A DNA stretch of 64,000 nt from Nitrospira sp. (GCA_016873435.1 VGXF01000003.1:1-64000), one strand, 5' to 3'; numbered from the stretch's first letter, positions 20,557 through 31,069 are shown. The notes: generated from the sequence alone by a model not told the origin. Program-made: numbers and translations.

Positions 20557-21813
20557 TTATGCCGAGTTGAGTCGCACGGAGAGATTTTGTGAAGCGGATG
20601 AGAGAGGAAATTCGGCTTGTTCTTTCGTGCTCATGTCCCGAATCAAAACAATACACTTGGCAGCTTCGTCATCACCGGCAATTGCCGTCAGCGTTGCGCC
20701 CAGACGATCGGCCTGCTTCATATGGGCTTTCAATGTCAAGGCCCGGAAATCCGAATCGGCCCGAACTCCAAGCGCGCGCAATTCGTAGAGAAGACGCAGC
20801 CCGGCAGCCCGGCCTTGCGCGCCAAACCCTGCCACATAGACCAGCTTCGGAGGAGCGGAACCGGGCTTGTCGGAAAGCGCCAGCGCGATCCGTTCTAGCC
20901 CAACGGCAAAGCCCACGGCCGAGGTTTTCGGCCCTCCCAGCGTTTCCATTAGCCCGTCATAGCGCCCGCCGGCTCCGATCGCGTTCTGCGCGCCCAAGTG
21001 CGTCGTCGTCACCTCAAAGGTTGTGAGCGTGTAATAGTCCAGCCCGCGTACGAGGCGCGGATTCAACACATAGGGAATGTCGAGCACCTTCAACCCGACC
21101 AGCACTTCGTCGAAATGTGTCCGCGCAGGCGCAGACAGGTGGTCCGTAAGTTTGGGCGCGCCTTCTGTGGCGGTCCGGCACGCCGGCACCTTGCAGTCCA
21201 GGACTCGCAGCGGATTGGCCTCCATGCGGCGGCGGCAGTTCGGGCAGAGATTCTCCGTGTGCTGTTTCAAAAATTCCACGAGGGCCGTCTTATACGCCGG
21301 ACGGTCGCCGGTCTCGCCCAGGCTGTTGATTTCCAGGGTGAGATCCGGGAGCCCCAGCGCCGCAAAGAACCGCCAAAGCAGCGCGATCACCTCGACGTCC
21401 GCCGCTGGATCCGCGCAGCCGAACGACTCGACGCCGAACTGGTGAAACTGCCGCAGCCGCCCGGCCTGCGGGCGCTCGTGGCGGAACATCGGCCCGAAGT
21501 AATAGAGCTTCTGCGCGGTCGGGGAGGCGGTCAGGTTGTGCTCGATGTAGGCGCGGGCCACCCCAGCCGTTGCTTCGGGCCGGAGCGTGAGCGAGGTCCC
21601 GTCCCGGTCCGCGAACGTGTACATTTCCTTTTCGACAATGTCCGTACTGGCGCCGATGCTCCGCGCGAAAAGCTCCGTCACCTCGAAAGTTGGAACACGG
21701 ATTTCCCGGAATCCGTAGGTCTCCGCGAGGCGGCGGGCAACGGACTCGATAAACTGCCAGCGACCGATCTCGTCGGGAAGAATATCCTTCACGCCCTTGA
21801 TGCCGCGAATCAT
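20557..21813 (-). CDS. hisS: Histidyl-tRNA synthetase
   Basis: 418 residues, class II synthetase. It starts MIRGIKGVKDILPDE; motif 2 reads YYFGPMFRHERPQAGRLRQF, and the histidine-specific motif reads LVRGLDYYT. The C-terminal anticodon-binding domain follows (VYVAGFGAQGRAAGLRLLYE). An unusual detail is a probable zinc-like cluster ENLCPNCRRRMEANPLRVLDC in the insertion domain, which some bacterial HisRS carry. ATG at 21813 is preferred over the extended frame to 21867. It charges tRNA-His in the cytoplasm. Confidence 0.97.
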   Translation of the reverse strand: MIRGIKGVKDILPDEIGRWQFIESVARRLAETYGFREIRVPTFEVTELFARSIGASTDIVEKEMYTFADRDGTSLTLRPEATAGVARAYIEHNLTASPTAQKLYYFGPMFRHERPQAGRLRQFHQFGVESFGCADPAADVEVIALLWRFFAALGLPDLTLEINSLGETGDRPAYKTALVEFLKQHTENLCPNCRRRMEANPLRVLDCKVPACRTATEGAPKLTDHLSAPARTHFDEVLVGLKVLDIPYVLNPRLVRGLDYYTLTTFEVTTTHLGAQNAIGAGGRYDGLMETLGGPKTSAVGFAVGLERIALALSDKPGSAPPKLVYVAGFGAQGRAAGLRLLYELRALGVRADSDFRALTLKAHMKQADRLGATLTAIAGDDEAAKCIVLIRDMSTKEQAEFPLSSASQNLSVRLNSA

Positions 21814-21861
21814 GGCGCGACTATAACGGCGGGTCCAGGGCAAGTCAACGCGGGCAGAAGA

Positions 21862-21949
21862 CGTCAATCGTCATCCGTTACCCGTCATTTGGGACGCCGA
21901 AAATACCTCGATTCAGTTCTTGCGAATGACGAATCACAACTGACCAATG
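21862..21949. repeat. Inverted element with 7-bp repeats (CATTCGT type)
   Basis: The left arm, 21862-21889, is CGTCAAT, CGTCATC, CGTTACC, CGTCATT: CGT every seven bases. The right arm, 21922-21949, read as its complement is CATTGGT, CAGTTGT, GATTCGT, CATTCGC, again in sevens. The two arms are partly complementary. It lies between divergent hisS and the ThyX-like gene. Confidence 0.6.
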
Positions 21950-22015
21950 CCGGGGCCGGCCGCTTGCGCCGTCCCAAAGCCGGGGGTATAGTGCGGCGCA
22001 GTCACAACGACAACG

Positions 22016-23500
22016 ATGACACACGACGGACCAGCCAGACGAGTGATCGCGGTCGCACCCCTGCCGCCGGAGAAATCCGCCTACGCGCTGGCGCGCTACA
22101 GCCGCTCGGCAGATTCCATTGAGGACAGCCTGCGCTGGGTCCACGCCCATTCGTCGGAAAAATTCTGGGAGCAGTTCTACTTCGCCTACGGCCACGCCTC
22201 GATCGCGGATCTAGGCCATGTCACCATTTGCTTCGAGAACATTTCGGAACTGGCCGCAATCCGGCTCGAGGATGAACCGCTCTGGGACGGACAGGCGAAG
22301 TCGAGCCGGTATCAAAATTTTGGCCCCAGCGGCTGCTACGCGCCGAATGCGATCCGTGGCACAGAAACGGAAGCCCACTATCGCGGCATCCTCAGCAGCC
22401 TCTTTTCCTGCTATGCGCAGTTACACGACCCCTTAAAAAAATTCATCGCAAGCAAAAATCCGAAACCGGCGGACATGAAAGAAGCCGACTACGATCGCGC
22501 AATCGCTGCGCGCGCCTTCGACGTCACGCGCTACCTGCTGCCGCTGGCGGTCCGCACGAACGTCGGCCAGGTCGTCAGCATCCGCACGCTGGAGAAACAG
22601 ATCACGCGGCTGCTCTCCTCGCAACTGCCGGAGTTGCAGATGATCGGGGACGATTTGAAGGATGCCTGCCAGAAACCGCCCATGAACATCTGGGGCGAGC
22701 TCTGTGGGCAGGCTGCTCCGGTGGATCCGCTGGCGCGCACGCTGGCCCGGCACGCGCGGGCGAATGAATACCAGGCGTCGGTCTATGTGGACCTGGCCAA
22801 GCATGCAAAGGACGTGCTCAAGGGAACCGGATTGGATGAGCCGGGCGCATGGGGCACGGTCGAACCAGTGGAGCTGATCGACGCGCACCATCCTCTCGAC
22901 GAACTGGCCGCTACGCTTTTGTACCGCGCGAGCCAGGCCCCTTATCGAAAGATTCTCGCCGTTGTGAAAGACTGGTCGGAGAAGCAGAAACAGGAAACGA
23001 TCGAAGTCGGCTTTCGCAAGCGCGGTCCCTACGACGAGCTGATCCGCGAATTTCGCAGCGGGTATGCGTTTGTGTTCGACATCCTAATGGACATCGGCGG
23101 CTGGCGCGACATGCATCGGCACCGCCGTTGCCAGCAGGTGCAGCAGAATTTCACGACGGTGCACGGATACGACGTTCCGCCCGTGCTGGGCGAGGCCGGT
23201 CTTGACGAGGATTATCGCGCCGCGATGACCGCGGTGAAGGATGATATCGAACGGCTCCGCAAGGCCAGTCAGGAAGCGGCGCTCTATGCGCTCCCCTTCG
23301 GCTTCAAAGTGCGCTGCCTCTTTAAAATGGATTACGCCGAGGTAGAATATCTTTCGAAGCTGCGCTCCGGGGTCAAAGGCCACTGGTCCTACCGCATGAT
23401 CGCCTGGCAGATGAAGCAGCAGCTCGCTAGAAAATATCCCTACCTGGGCGGAGAAATAGCCGCCACGCCTCCGGACATCGAAGACAGCCTCGTGCGGTAG
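22016..23500 (+). CDS. Tandem ThyX-like flavin-dependent thymidylate synthase family protein
   Basis: 494 residues, about twice the usual ThyX length. Two ThyX-like halves can be read. The first has YGHASIADLGHVTICFENIS and a degenerate signature ending KSSRYQNF (residues 59-102), then TNVGQVVSIRTLEKQITRLL. The second has MHRHRRCQQVQQNF (367-379), which keeps the RHR of the RHRx7S motif but with Gln where Ser is expected, and ends in LPFGFKVRCLFKMDYAEVEYL. ThyX makes dTMP from dUMP using FAD and methylene-tetrahydrofolate. No thyA is visible here. Whether this double form is an active synthase is uncertain. Confidence 0.75.
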   Translation: MTHDGPARRVIAVAPLPPEKSAYALARYSRSADSIEDSLRWVHAHSSEKFWEQFYFAYGHASIADLGHVTICFENISELAAIRLEDEPLWDGQAKSSRYQNFGPSGCYAPNAIRGTETEAHYRGILSSLFSCYAQLHDPLKKFIASKNPKPADMKEADYDRAIAARAFDVTRYLLPLAVRTNVGQVVSIRTLEKQITRLLSSQLPELQMIGDDLKDACQKPPMNIWGELCGQAAPVDPLARTLARHARANEYQASVYVDLAKHAKDVLKGTGLDEPGAWGTVEPVELIDAHHPLDELAATLLYRASQAPYRKILAVVKDWSEKQKQETIEVGFRKRGPYDELIREFRSGYAFVFDILMDIGGWRDMHRHRRCQQVQQNFTTVHGYDVPPVLGEAGLDEDYRAAMTAVKDDIERLRKASQEAALYALPFGFKVRCLFKMDYAEVEYLSKLRSGVKGHWSYRMIAWQMKQQLARKYPYLGGEIAATPPDIEDSLVR

Positions 23501-23508
23501 CGTGCCGC

Positions 23509-24549
23509 ATGACCGATCTCACCACCAGTATTCAAGACGCGATCGTGCGGGGCGACTGGGCCACCGTGGTTCGCGACGCGACACTGTGGATGCAGTCGCT
23601 GCAGCGCACCGCCAAGCGCGATCCGCGCCCGGCCTTCGCGCTCAATGTCGTGCACCTGATCCGTGGCGAGTTTGCGGCGGCCTGGAAGGTCCACGCACAG
23701 TTTCTTCAGGAGGGGGAGGATCTCACGAAAGTGCGCGAGTGGGTTGAGGCGATGGCTGCGGCACGGACGGAGGACGGCCATATCCAGCTCGTGCTGGGGT
23801 TGTTCCTGGCGCAGGGCGGGCAGTCCGAGCAGTCGGTTGAGCATTACAAGAAAGCCGCCCAGCTCGCGCCCAAGTCGCCCTACCCTCATTTTTTCCTTGC
23901 GCAGATTCATGAGCGGGCCGACCGACCCGAGATGGCGATCAAGTCCTATCGCGAGGCGGTCAAGCTCGATCCCGCCTACATCGCGGCGCGCACCAATTTG
24001 GGCGTGGCGTATCAGGGACAGGACAATCTGGAGATGGCGATCCCGCAGTTCCGCGAGGTGCTCAAGCTCACACCAAACGACGCCAACGCCCACGCCAATC
24101 TGGCCTGCGCGCTGGCCGAGCAGGGCAAGCAGGAACCGGCGCTCAAGGAATATCAGGAGGCGTTGCGGCTCAATCCGGACGATGCGGAGATTCATTTCGC
24201 GCTCGGGGGCCTTTATGAAACGCGTAATCGAATGGATCTGGCGCTCAAGGAATACGAGGCGGCGATTCAAGTCAAGCCCGACTTCGCACTGGCCCACACG
24301 GCGCTCGGCTGGATCGCCTACAATAAAGGGCGGAAACAGGAGGCGCTGGAGGCCTTTAGTAAGTCGCTCAAGTTCGATCCGGAGGATGCCGGGGCCTATC
24401 ATGGCGTGGCAATGCTCTATGCGGACCGCGGCAAGGGCACGCTGGCAATGGAGCATTTCGCGAAAGCGCTCAAGTTCGAGAAGGACCAGTCCAAGAAGAA
24501 CGCGATTCTCGCCCACCTGTTTAAAATCGGTGGGACGTGGGATGTGTGA
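23509..24549 (+). CDS. TPR-repeat protein
   Basis: 346 residues made largely of tetratricopeptide repeats. From residue about 100 to 330 there are seven units with the TPR pattern, for example FFLAQIHERADRPEMAIKSY and HANLACALAEQGKQEPALKE. The first 90 residues are helical but not clearly TPR. No signal peptide or membrane segment is seen, so it is probably a cytoplasmic scaffold. It follows the ThyX-like gene by eight bases and is likely cotranscribed. The partner is unknown. A long minus-strand frame over the same bases is only a composition shadow. Confidence 0.85.
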   Translation: MTDLTTSIQDAIVRGDWATVVRDATLWMQSLQRTAKRDPRPAFALNVVHLIRGEFAAAWKVHAQFLQEGEDLTKVREWVEAMAAARTEDGHIQLVLGLFLAQGGQSEQSVEHYKKAAQLAPKSPYPHFFLAQIHERADRPEMAIKSYREAVKLDPAYIAARTNLGVAYQGQDNLEMAIPQFREVLKLTPNDANAHANLACALAEQGKQEPALKEYQEALRLNPDDAEIHFALGGLYETRNRMDLALKEYEAAIQVKPDFALAHTALGWIAYNKGRKQEALEAFSKSLKFDPEDAGAYHGVAMLYADRGKGTLAMEHFAKALKFEKDQSKKNAILAHLFKIGGTWDV

Positions 24550-24553
24550 AGAC

Positions 24554-24628
24554 AGGTTACGGCTGAGGTCACGGAAGGCCAATTCGGAAGGTCTTCCCAG
24601 ACCTTCCCCTCAACCGTGGCCTTGACCT
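24554..24628. repeat. Inverted element with 6-bp repeats and an 8-bp apical hairpin
   Basis: Left arm: GGTTAC, GGCTGA, GGTCAC, GGAAGG in steps of six bases. The right arm, complemented, gives GGTCAA, GGCCAC, GGTTGA, GGGGAA. At the centre GGAAGGTC (24586-24593) and GACCTTCC (24600-24607) pair perfectly around a six-base loop. It lies directly after the TPR gene and may act as a 3' stem-loop; there is no T-run. Confidence 0.6.
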
Positions 24629-24736
24629 GACCGGGGGGGCGTATTTCGAAAGCCGGCGTAGGCCGATGTTCGCCTGCATGAGGCACAAGCAGAACGCGCC
24701 TCACAGAGGACCGGGAGCCAATGCGATCCCGAAGGC

Positions 24737-25036
24737 TTACAGATCGCGAATCGTGCCTTGAAGCACGGTGATCTGCGTGTGGGGGTCGCCGTTGACCGCG
24801 AGCTCGCCGCGGATCTGTTCCTTTAAATAAGACGAGTAGCCGATCTTGTCGACTAGGACGTCGAGAAACCGTTCGGCTGGCAAGAGGGTCTGGGCTTTCA
24901 AGGCTTCAAGCGTGTCATCGCTCACCGGTACGTAGGTACTGCCGATGTGCAGGACGATGTTGTAGTGGCGGTCGGTGCCGATGCGCTCGAACCGCAAGCC
25001 CTTTTCGTTCACGGTGACCCTCCCAAGGCGGCCCAT
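24737..25036 (-). CDS. Hypothetical protein (99 aa)
   Basis: 99 residues, no signal peptide and no family I recognise. The first half is beta-rich (RVTVNEKGLRFERI, HYNIVLHIGSTYVPVS) and the second helical (AERFLDVLVDKIGYSSYLKE), ending in another strand. It is divergent from the MEKHLA gene, with only 31 bases between the two ATGs, so they may share a regulatory region. The composition and frame look coding. Confidence 0.6.
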   Translation of the reverse strand: MGRLGRVTVNEKGLRFERIGTDRHYNIVLHIGSTYVPVSDDTLEALKAQTLLPAERFLDVLVDKIGYSSYLKEQIRGELAVNGDPHTQITVLQGTIRDL

Positions 25037-25067
25037 TGTAGAGAATCAAGATTCGGAAGACAAGACC

Positions 25068-25538
25068 ATGAAAACCGTCGACCCGTGGACCGATCCGGCT
25101 GTCATCAACGGGAACCAGCTGCTCCTGAATAGCTTCCGGCACTGGCTGGGGCGTGAGCTGATCGAGCGGAAGGGGAGCCCGGAAGAACAGGCGAAAGCGC
25201 TCTATCACGCTCCGTTCGTCGTGGTGTCACACGGCATAGAAGCAGACCCCGTCCTCAAATATGGCAACAAGGCGGCACTGGAATTATGGGAGATGGAGTG
25301 GGAACAATTCACACACACCCCGTCGCGCCTCACGGCCGAACCAGTCAACCAGGCGCAACGGGCGCGCATGCTCGCGCAGGCGCAAGAAAAAGGCTTCATC
25401 GACAATTACAAGGGCGTGCGGATTTCGGGTAGTGGGAAAAGATTTCTCGTCGAACAGGCGATGGTCTGGAATGTGGTCGGAATAGAAGGAGAACAGGTCG
25501 GGCAGGCGGCGACGTTTTCGAAATGGGAGTTCATGTAG
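25068..25538 (+). CDS. MEKHLA-domain protein
   Basis: 156 residues that match the MEKHLA domain along their length: VVSHGIEADPVLKYGNKAALELWEM cut short, then RLTAEP, GFIDNYKGVRISGSGKRF and GQAATFSKWEF. MEKHLA is a PAS-related small-molecule-binding domain, known from plant HD-ZIP III proteins and from stand-alone bacterial proteins; its ligand is not established. ATG at 25068 is preferred because the upstream frame to 24975 lies over the opposing gene. It overlaps the convergent MFS gene by eight bases. Confidence 0.85.
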   Translation: MKTVDPWTDPAVINGNQLLLNSFRHWLGRELIERKGSPEEQAKALYHAPFVVVSHGIEADPVLKYGNKAALELWEMEWEQFTHTPSRLTAEPVNQAQRARMLAQAQEKGFIDNYKGVRISGSGKRFLVEQAMVWNVVGIEGEQVGQAATFSKWEFM

Positions 25539-26802
25539 CAGGCAGCTCGTCCTCGGGAAGCAGCTTGTATGCGTGCATGTGGGGGCGGATGGCCGGGAGC
25601 ACTGACCAGAACCAGGCCGCCGCACCGATCGTCAGCAGCCCGCCGGCCGCCACGACAACCGGCGCACCAAACCAGGTCGCCCCAGATCCCGCCAGCAAAC
25701 TGCTGAAGACCGTCAGCCCTAACGACGCGGTTGTGTAAAGACTGACGATCCGTCCTCTCATTCGGTCCGGTGCCAGCGACTGCAAGAGCGTATTACAACC
25801 GGCGAGACTGCTGACCATCCCGAAGCCAATCGCGTAGAGCGCCGCCAACGACACCCATAGGATTGAACTGCTCGCTAGCGCTAGCAGGCCCACGCCGAAT
25901 CCGGCCACCGACAAGGCAATGGGTGTTCCCAGCTCCTGTATTCTGCTTCGCCGGGCCAGGAGCAGGGCCGCGGTGAGCGCGCCGGCTCCCGTCGCCGCCA
26001 TGAGCCAGCCGAGACCGTCTGGGCCGATCCGCAAGATGTCCCGTGCAAAGACGGGCAGCAACGTCGCATAGGGCATCGAGGCAATGCTAATAAGGCTCGC
26101 GAGCATGAGCAGCGCGCGCACATGCGGCGTGCGCCAAGCGTAGGACAACCCTTCTCGGAGCAATCCGAGGGCGCCGGCCGGATGCTCACTCCGTGTTTGT
26201 TTCACGCGGATCAACGCAAGGCCGGCCAACACAATCAGAAAGCTGGCCGCGTTGACCAGAAAGCAATAACCCTCGCCCGCCGTGCTGACGACGACGCCAG
26301 CGATCGAGGGACCGATGATGCGCGATGCGTTGAAGATGGACGAATTCATACCAATGGCGGAAGGAATGTCGCGTTTCGGCACCAGATCGGTCAAAAAGGT
26401 TTGGCGCGTCGGCACCTCCAGCGCGCTGATCAGGCCCTGCGCCAGCGCCAGCCCGAGAATCCACCAGATTGTGACCAGACCGCTTAATGTGAGCGCGGCG
26501 AGCGCGGTTGCCTGGGCCATGAAAAGAGATTGCGTCAAAATCATGAGGCGGTGGCGCGGCCAGCGGTCCGCCAGCACGCCGCCCAGCGGAGCGAATAGGA
26601 GGATCGGCCCGCGCGACAGAAATTCCGTTACCCCCAGTAGCAGCGGCGAGCCAGTTAGCCGGTAGACGAGCCAGGCCTGCGCCATGGACTGCATCCAGGT
26701 GCCGCAGAGTGAGAGGCCGTGGCCGACGAAAAAGCAGACGAAGTTGCGATGGGCCAGCGCCCGCCAGGGGGAAGCGCGGTGCGCGAGGGAAGAATCAACC
26801 AC
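25531..26802 (-). CDS. MFS transporter (EntS-like, MFS_3 type)
   Basis: 423 residues with about twelve membrane segments. Features are the N-terminal HRNFVCFFVGHGLSLCGTWMQ, the MFS loop APLGGVLADRWPRHRLM between segments 2 and 3, and EVPTRQTFLTDLVPKRDI between the middle segments. Both resemble the EntS/YfiS exporters of siderophores or drugs. The start is GTG at 26802. It follows the DUF1653 gene by three bases on the same strand. No siderophore biosynthesis genes are in view, so the substrate is unknown. Confidence 0.88.
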   Translation of the reverse strand: MVDSSLAHRASPWRALAHRNFVCFFVGHGLSLCGTWMQSMAQAWLVYRLTGSPLLLGVTEFLSRGPILLFAPLGGVLADRWPRHRLMILTQSLFMAQATALAALTLSGLVTIWWILGLALAQGLISALEVPTRQTFLTDLVPKRDIPSAIGMNSSIFNASRIIGPSIAGVVVSTAGEGYCFLVNAASFLIVLAGLALIRVKQTRSEHPAGALGLLREGLSYAWRTPHVRALLMLASLISIASMPYATLLPVFARDILRIGPDGLGWLMAATGAGALTAALLLARRSRIQELGTPIALSVAGFGVGLLALASSSILWVSLAALYAIGFGMVSSLAGCNTLLQSLAPDRMRGRIVSLYTTASLGLTVFSSLLAGSGATWFGAPVVVAAGGLLTIGAAAWFWSVLPAIRPHMHAYKLLPEDELPAT

Positions 26803-26805
26803 GCA

Positions 26806-27015
26806 CTAATCCTTCACCAGCCGGAACCGCGGCACGGATAGTCCGTTTACCGTGACCGTTTCCAGAAACAACTTCTTAGGCCGCACCCAGAGCCCGCGCT
26901 CGCCATAGAGCGCGCGGTAAACGACAAGCTCCTCCTCCGTCTCGCTGTGCCTGGCACAGCCGATGACCTCGTAGTCCTTGCCTTTATAGTGCTGATAACG
27001 GCCAGGGGTGATCAT
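26806..27015 (-). CDS. DUF1653 protein
   Basis: 69 residues covering a whole DUF1653 domain: GRYQHYKGKDYEVIG, ARHSETEEELVVYRALYG and LWVRPKKLF. The fold is a small beta barrel; the function is not known. It is just upstream of the MFS exporter gene, with a three-base gap. Confidence 0.9.
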   Translation of the reverse strand: MITPGRYQHYKGKDYEVIGCARHSETEEELVVYRALYGERGLWVRPKKLFLETVTVNGLSVPRFRLVKD

Positions 27016-27064
27016 GCTTGCTTCTCCTTCACTTGATGGTGTACCACAAAACGCGCTTGCATAC

Positions 27065-27141
27065 GGTCACAAAGTCATCAAGTCTTCAAGTCGAAATCAA
27101 CTTCGGACTTTATGACCCACTGAACTTGACGACTTTTGACC
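27065..27141. repeat. Inverted element with about 8-bp repeats
   Basis: The left arm repeats GTCACAAA, GTCATCAA, GTCTTCAA, GTCGAAAT in steps of eight. Its first part, GGTCACAAAGTCATCAAGT (27065-27083), pairs with ACTTGACGACTTTTGACC (27124-27141) apart from one bulge and one mismatch. It fills the gap between divergent DUF1653 and ettA and ends 16 bases before the ettA start. Confidence 0.65.
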
Positions 27142-27157
27142 TTTATTAAGGAGTTCC

Positions 27158-28837
<1,680 letters not shown>

Positions 28838-29215
28838 TTACGCACCTTCCAGAAACAACACGCGCCGCTTGCCGTCTTTGTCGCGCTGGATGGTCAGGCG
28901 GATCACCGTGCCCGCTGGAAAGGCCTTGAGCGCCGGCCACATTTTCTCGTTGGCTGGGTAGACGACGAACTGCCGGTCGTCTGATATCGACAGCCACCGC
29001 TTGCCGTCATGGACCCGGAGCCACTGAATCCAGATTGCCTCGTCGTAGGTGTCGGGATAGAGTACGCGTCCTTCGATGCGCACGGGATGGTCGAACCGCA
29101 TCTGCGTGATGGGCACTTCGATTTCCGGCGGTGGATCGGCGGGCTGAAGCGGCTCCTGCGCGGAGCCGTCCACGGCGAGGAGCGCGAAGATGATTGGGAG
29201 GAGCCATCGCGACAT
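28838..29215 (-). CDS. Secreted hypothetical protein (125 aa)
   Basis: 125 residues with a signal peptide (MSRWLLPIIFALLAVDGSAQ, likely cut near AQ). The mature part is beta-rich (PVRIEGRVLYPDTYDEAIWIQW, then KRWLSISDDRQFVVYP) and resembles no family I know. The stop abuts that of ettA without a gap, a convergent arrangement. Probably periplasmic. Confidence 0.65.
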   Translation of the reverse strand: MSRWLLPIIFALLAVDGSAQEPLQPADPPPEIEVPITQMRFDHPVRIEGRVLYPDTYDEAIWIQWLRVHDGKRWLSISDDRQFVVYPANEKMWPALKAFPAGTVIRLTIQRDKDGKRRVLFLEGA

Positions 29216-29407
29216 GCTTGATTATAGCATTGTACCCACCGACGCGGCTGCGCGGGCGGGGCAATGGCTTTTTCGCTTAGACCCGCGAGCAGCCTTTGCG
29301 CTTTTCGTCCTTGGGGCCCCCCCGATACCTCAGCATATGTTTAGCGAGCAGACAGAATACACGCAGATGATTGCTTTTTATGCTACAGTGACGAGTTAAA
29401 TAAAGTA

Positions 29408-29584
29408 TTGAAGCTTCTTCTCAAAGAAAACGACTGTGACGGCGGATGCGAAGTGGCGCTGGCGGTGGGTTTTTCAAACGGTAACGACCGCTGGCGGGGC
29501 ACGTGCATCAAAGCCGGCCTGCCGCGTGCTAAACCAGGCGGCACCTACACCCTGCGCCCCATGAAACTCGAGTCCGCACGATGA
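29408..29584 (+). CDS. Possible small or remnant gene
   Basis: The frame that ends in TGA overlapping the hydrolase ATG encodes CDGGCEVALAVGFSNGNDR and GTCIKAGLPRAKPGGTYTL, which reads like real protein. It has no ATG; a TTG at 29408 is the only plausible start before a stop near 29341, and no ribosome-binding site is visible. The DNA before it (29216-29407) is AT-rich and otherwise empty. It may be the tail of a lost gene. Confidence 0.3.
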   Translation: MKLLLKENDCDGGCEVALAVGFSNGNDRWRGTCIKAGLPRAKPGGTYTLRPMKLESAR

Positions 29585-30300
29585 AAACCGAACGGTTTGG
29601 TGGGTTGACGGTCCGCATCACTGGGGGCAGAGATGGCCGGGGCAGTGGCAACGGACCGGCCGTGGTGCTACTGCACGGCTGGGGCGCACCGGGCGACGAT
29701 CTGGTACCGCTCGGACAGGAGATCGATGCGCCGGCGGGGACGCGGTTCATTTTCCCCGAGGCGCCGCTCTCACTGCCGACGGGGTTCGGCCCATTGAGTG
29801 CTTCCGGGCGAGCGTGGTGGATGCTAGACATTCAGAAGCGTCAACGCGAAATCGCTGCCGGGCGGGCGCGAGATCTTTCGCGGGACGTGCCGAACGGACT
29901 GGACGAAGCGCGCGAGAAAGTCATCGCGCTGCTCGATGAAGTCGAACAGAAGCTGGGCACGAAACAGATCGTGCTGAGCGGATTCTCGCAGGGCGCCATG
30001 CTGGCCTGCGACACGGCCCTGCGCAGCACGAGGCCGCTCGCCGGAGTCATTCTTCTGTCAGGAACATTGCTGGCGGCCGATGAATGGACGCCGCTGATGC
30101 CCAAGCGCAAAGGCCTCAAACTCTTTCAAAGCCACGGCAACGCTGATCCGCTCCTGCCTTTTTCCACGGCCGAGCAATTACGCGATCTGCTCACGCAGGC
30201 GGGACTGTCCGTCGACTGGGTAGGGTTCCGGGGCGGGCACGAAATACCGGGACTTGTGCTGGACAGACTCGGCGCGTTTCTCCGAACCGTCCTTATTTGA
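29581..30300 (+). CDS. Alpha/beta hydrolase (carboxylesterase/phospholipase type)
   Basis: 239 residues. The nucleophile elbow is GFSQG, the oxyanion loop HGWGAPGDD, and the acid and base of the triad lie in SHGNADPLLPF and GGHEIP. The pattern is that of the small cytosolic carboxylesterase/lysophospholipase family (YpfH, FrsA-like). No signal peptide is seen. The natural substrate cannot be read from sequence. Its 3' end overlaps the convergent AsmA-like gene by eight bases. Confidence 0.88.
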   Translation: MKTERFGGLTVRITGGRDGRGSGNGPAVVLLHGWGAPGDDLVPLGQEIDAPAGTRFIFPEAPLSLPTGFGPLSASGRAWWMLDIQKRQREIAAGRARDLSRDVPNGLDEAREKVIALLDEVEQKLGTKQIVLSGFSQGAMLACDTALRSTRPLAGVILLSGTLLAADEWTPLMPKRKGLKLFQSHGNADPLLPFSTAEQLRDLLTQAGLSVDWVGFRGGHEIPGLVLDRLGAFLRTVLI

Positions 30301-31042
30301 ACAGCTCCTTCCCCCCCTCCACGGCCTCAGACGCAGCGTCCGTTACGTTCTTGCCAGGTGACTTTGCCGACTCGGTGACCGGGCCGGTGGTGGCGCGCGT
30401 GATGGCTGAGAAGATGGCCGAGACGACCTGTTCCAGCGTGGCGCCGTCGGTTTCCTTGCCAATGTCCGTGAGGTGGATGTCGGGCAGCCCCATGGACAGG
30501 TCCTGCGTGCTTAGGGGGCCCGCGACGAAATGTGCCGCCACCTTCCCATCCTTGACCGCGAATTCCTTGATGAGAATCCTAATCGACGACGAGGCCGGTT
30601 CGGACGCTTTCTTGTCGCCGCCCGCCGGGGCACCGCCGCTGGCGATCGCCCGCATCACGGTATCCTGGATCGTCAGGAGATTGTTCTTGAAGAGACCGCC
30701 CTCCACGGTGATCTCCGGCGCCTCGATCCAGATTTCGTCGATGACGATGGTCTTCGAGAGGACCGAGAAGACGTTTAGGTGGATACGGACGTTGCCGAGT
30801 TTAATGGCCGTCGGCGATTTGTAGTCGGACGGGTTCCCGACCTCCAGGCCCTTGAGTTGGACGAGCCCGCGCAGCGGCGAAATATTCACGCCATCGAGCT
30901 TGAGGGTGGTTTTGGTGATGGATGGGCCGGCTTGCTCGATCGCCGCTTTGACGATCGTGCCTAGCCACAGGTTGGTGAACAGTACGGCCCCGACGCCGAG
31001 CAGCACCACCGCCGCGAACGCGACCTGGACGGTTTTTGTCAT
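30293..31042 (-). CDS. AsmA-like membrane-anchored protein
   Basis: 249 residues. A single N-terminal membrane helix (VQVAFAAVVLLGVGAVLFTNLWLG shortened) is followed by the typical AsmA/DUF748 start, ITKTTLKLDGVNISPLRGLVQL, then KLGNVRIHLNVFSVLSKTIVIDEIWIEAPEI in segments. AsmA-family proteins sit in the periplasm and affect lipid transport between membranes. It is much shorter than AsmA and lacks its long repeat region. It ends with a Lys/Glu-rich tail. The adjacent gene upstream also encodes a membrane-anchored protein. Confidence 0.75.
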   Translation of the reverse strand: MTKTVQVAFAAVVLLGVGAVLFTNLWLGTIVKAAIEQAGPSITKTTLKLDGVNISPLRGLVQLKGLEVGNPSDYKSPTAIKLGNVRIHLNVFSVLSKTIVIDEIWIEAPEITVEGGLFKNNLLTIQDTVMRAIASGGAPAGGDKKASEPASSSIRILIKEFAVKDGKVAAHFVAGPLSTQDLSMGLPDIHLTDIGKETDGATLEQVVSAIFSAITRATTGPVTESAKSPGKNVTDAASEAVEGGKELFK

Positions 31043-31069
31043 GGCGAGCCTTTCCGGTGAGATGCGAGA

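Noticed and set aside
20998-22122. 374-codon plus-strand frame
   Set aside because: It covers hisS on the other strand, the intergenic repeat and the start of the ThyX-like gene in another frame.
23440-24582. Long minus-strand frame of 380 codons opposite the TPR gene
   Set aside because: The plus strand encodes clear TPR repeats. The minus frame is a mirror of GC-rich, periodic codon use and has no recognisable domain.
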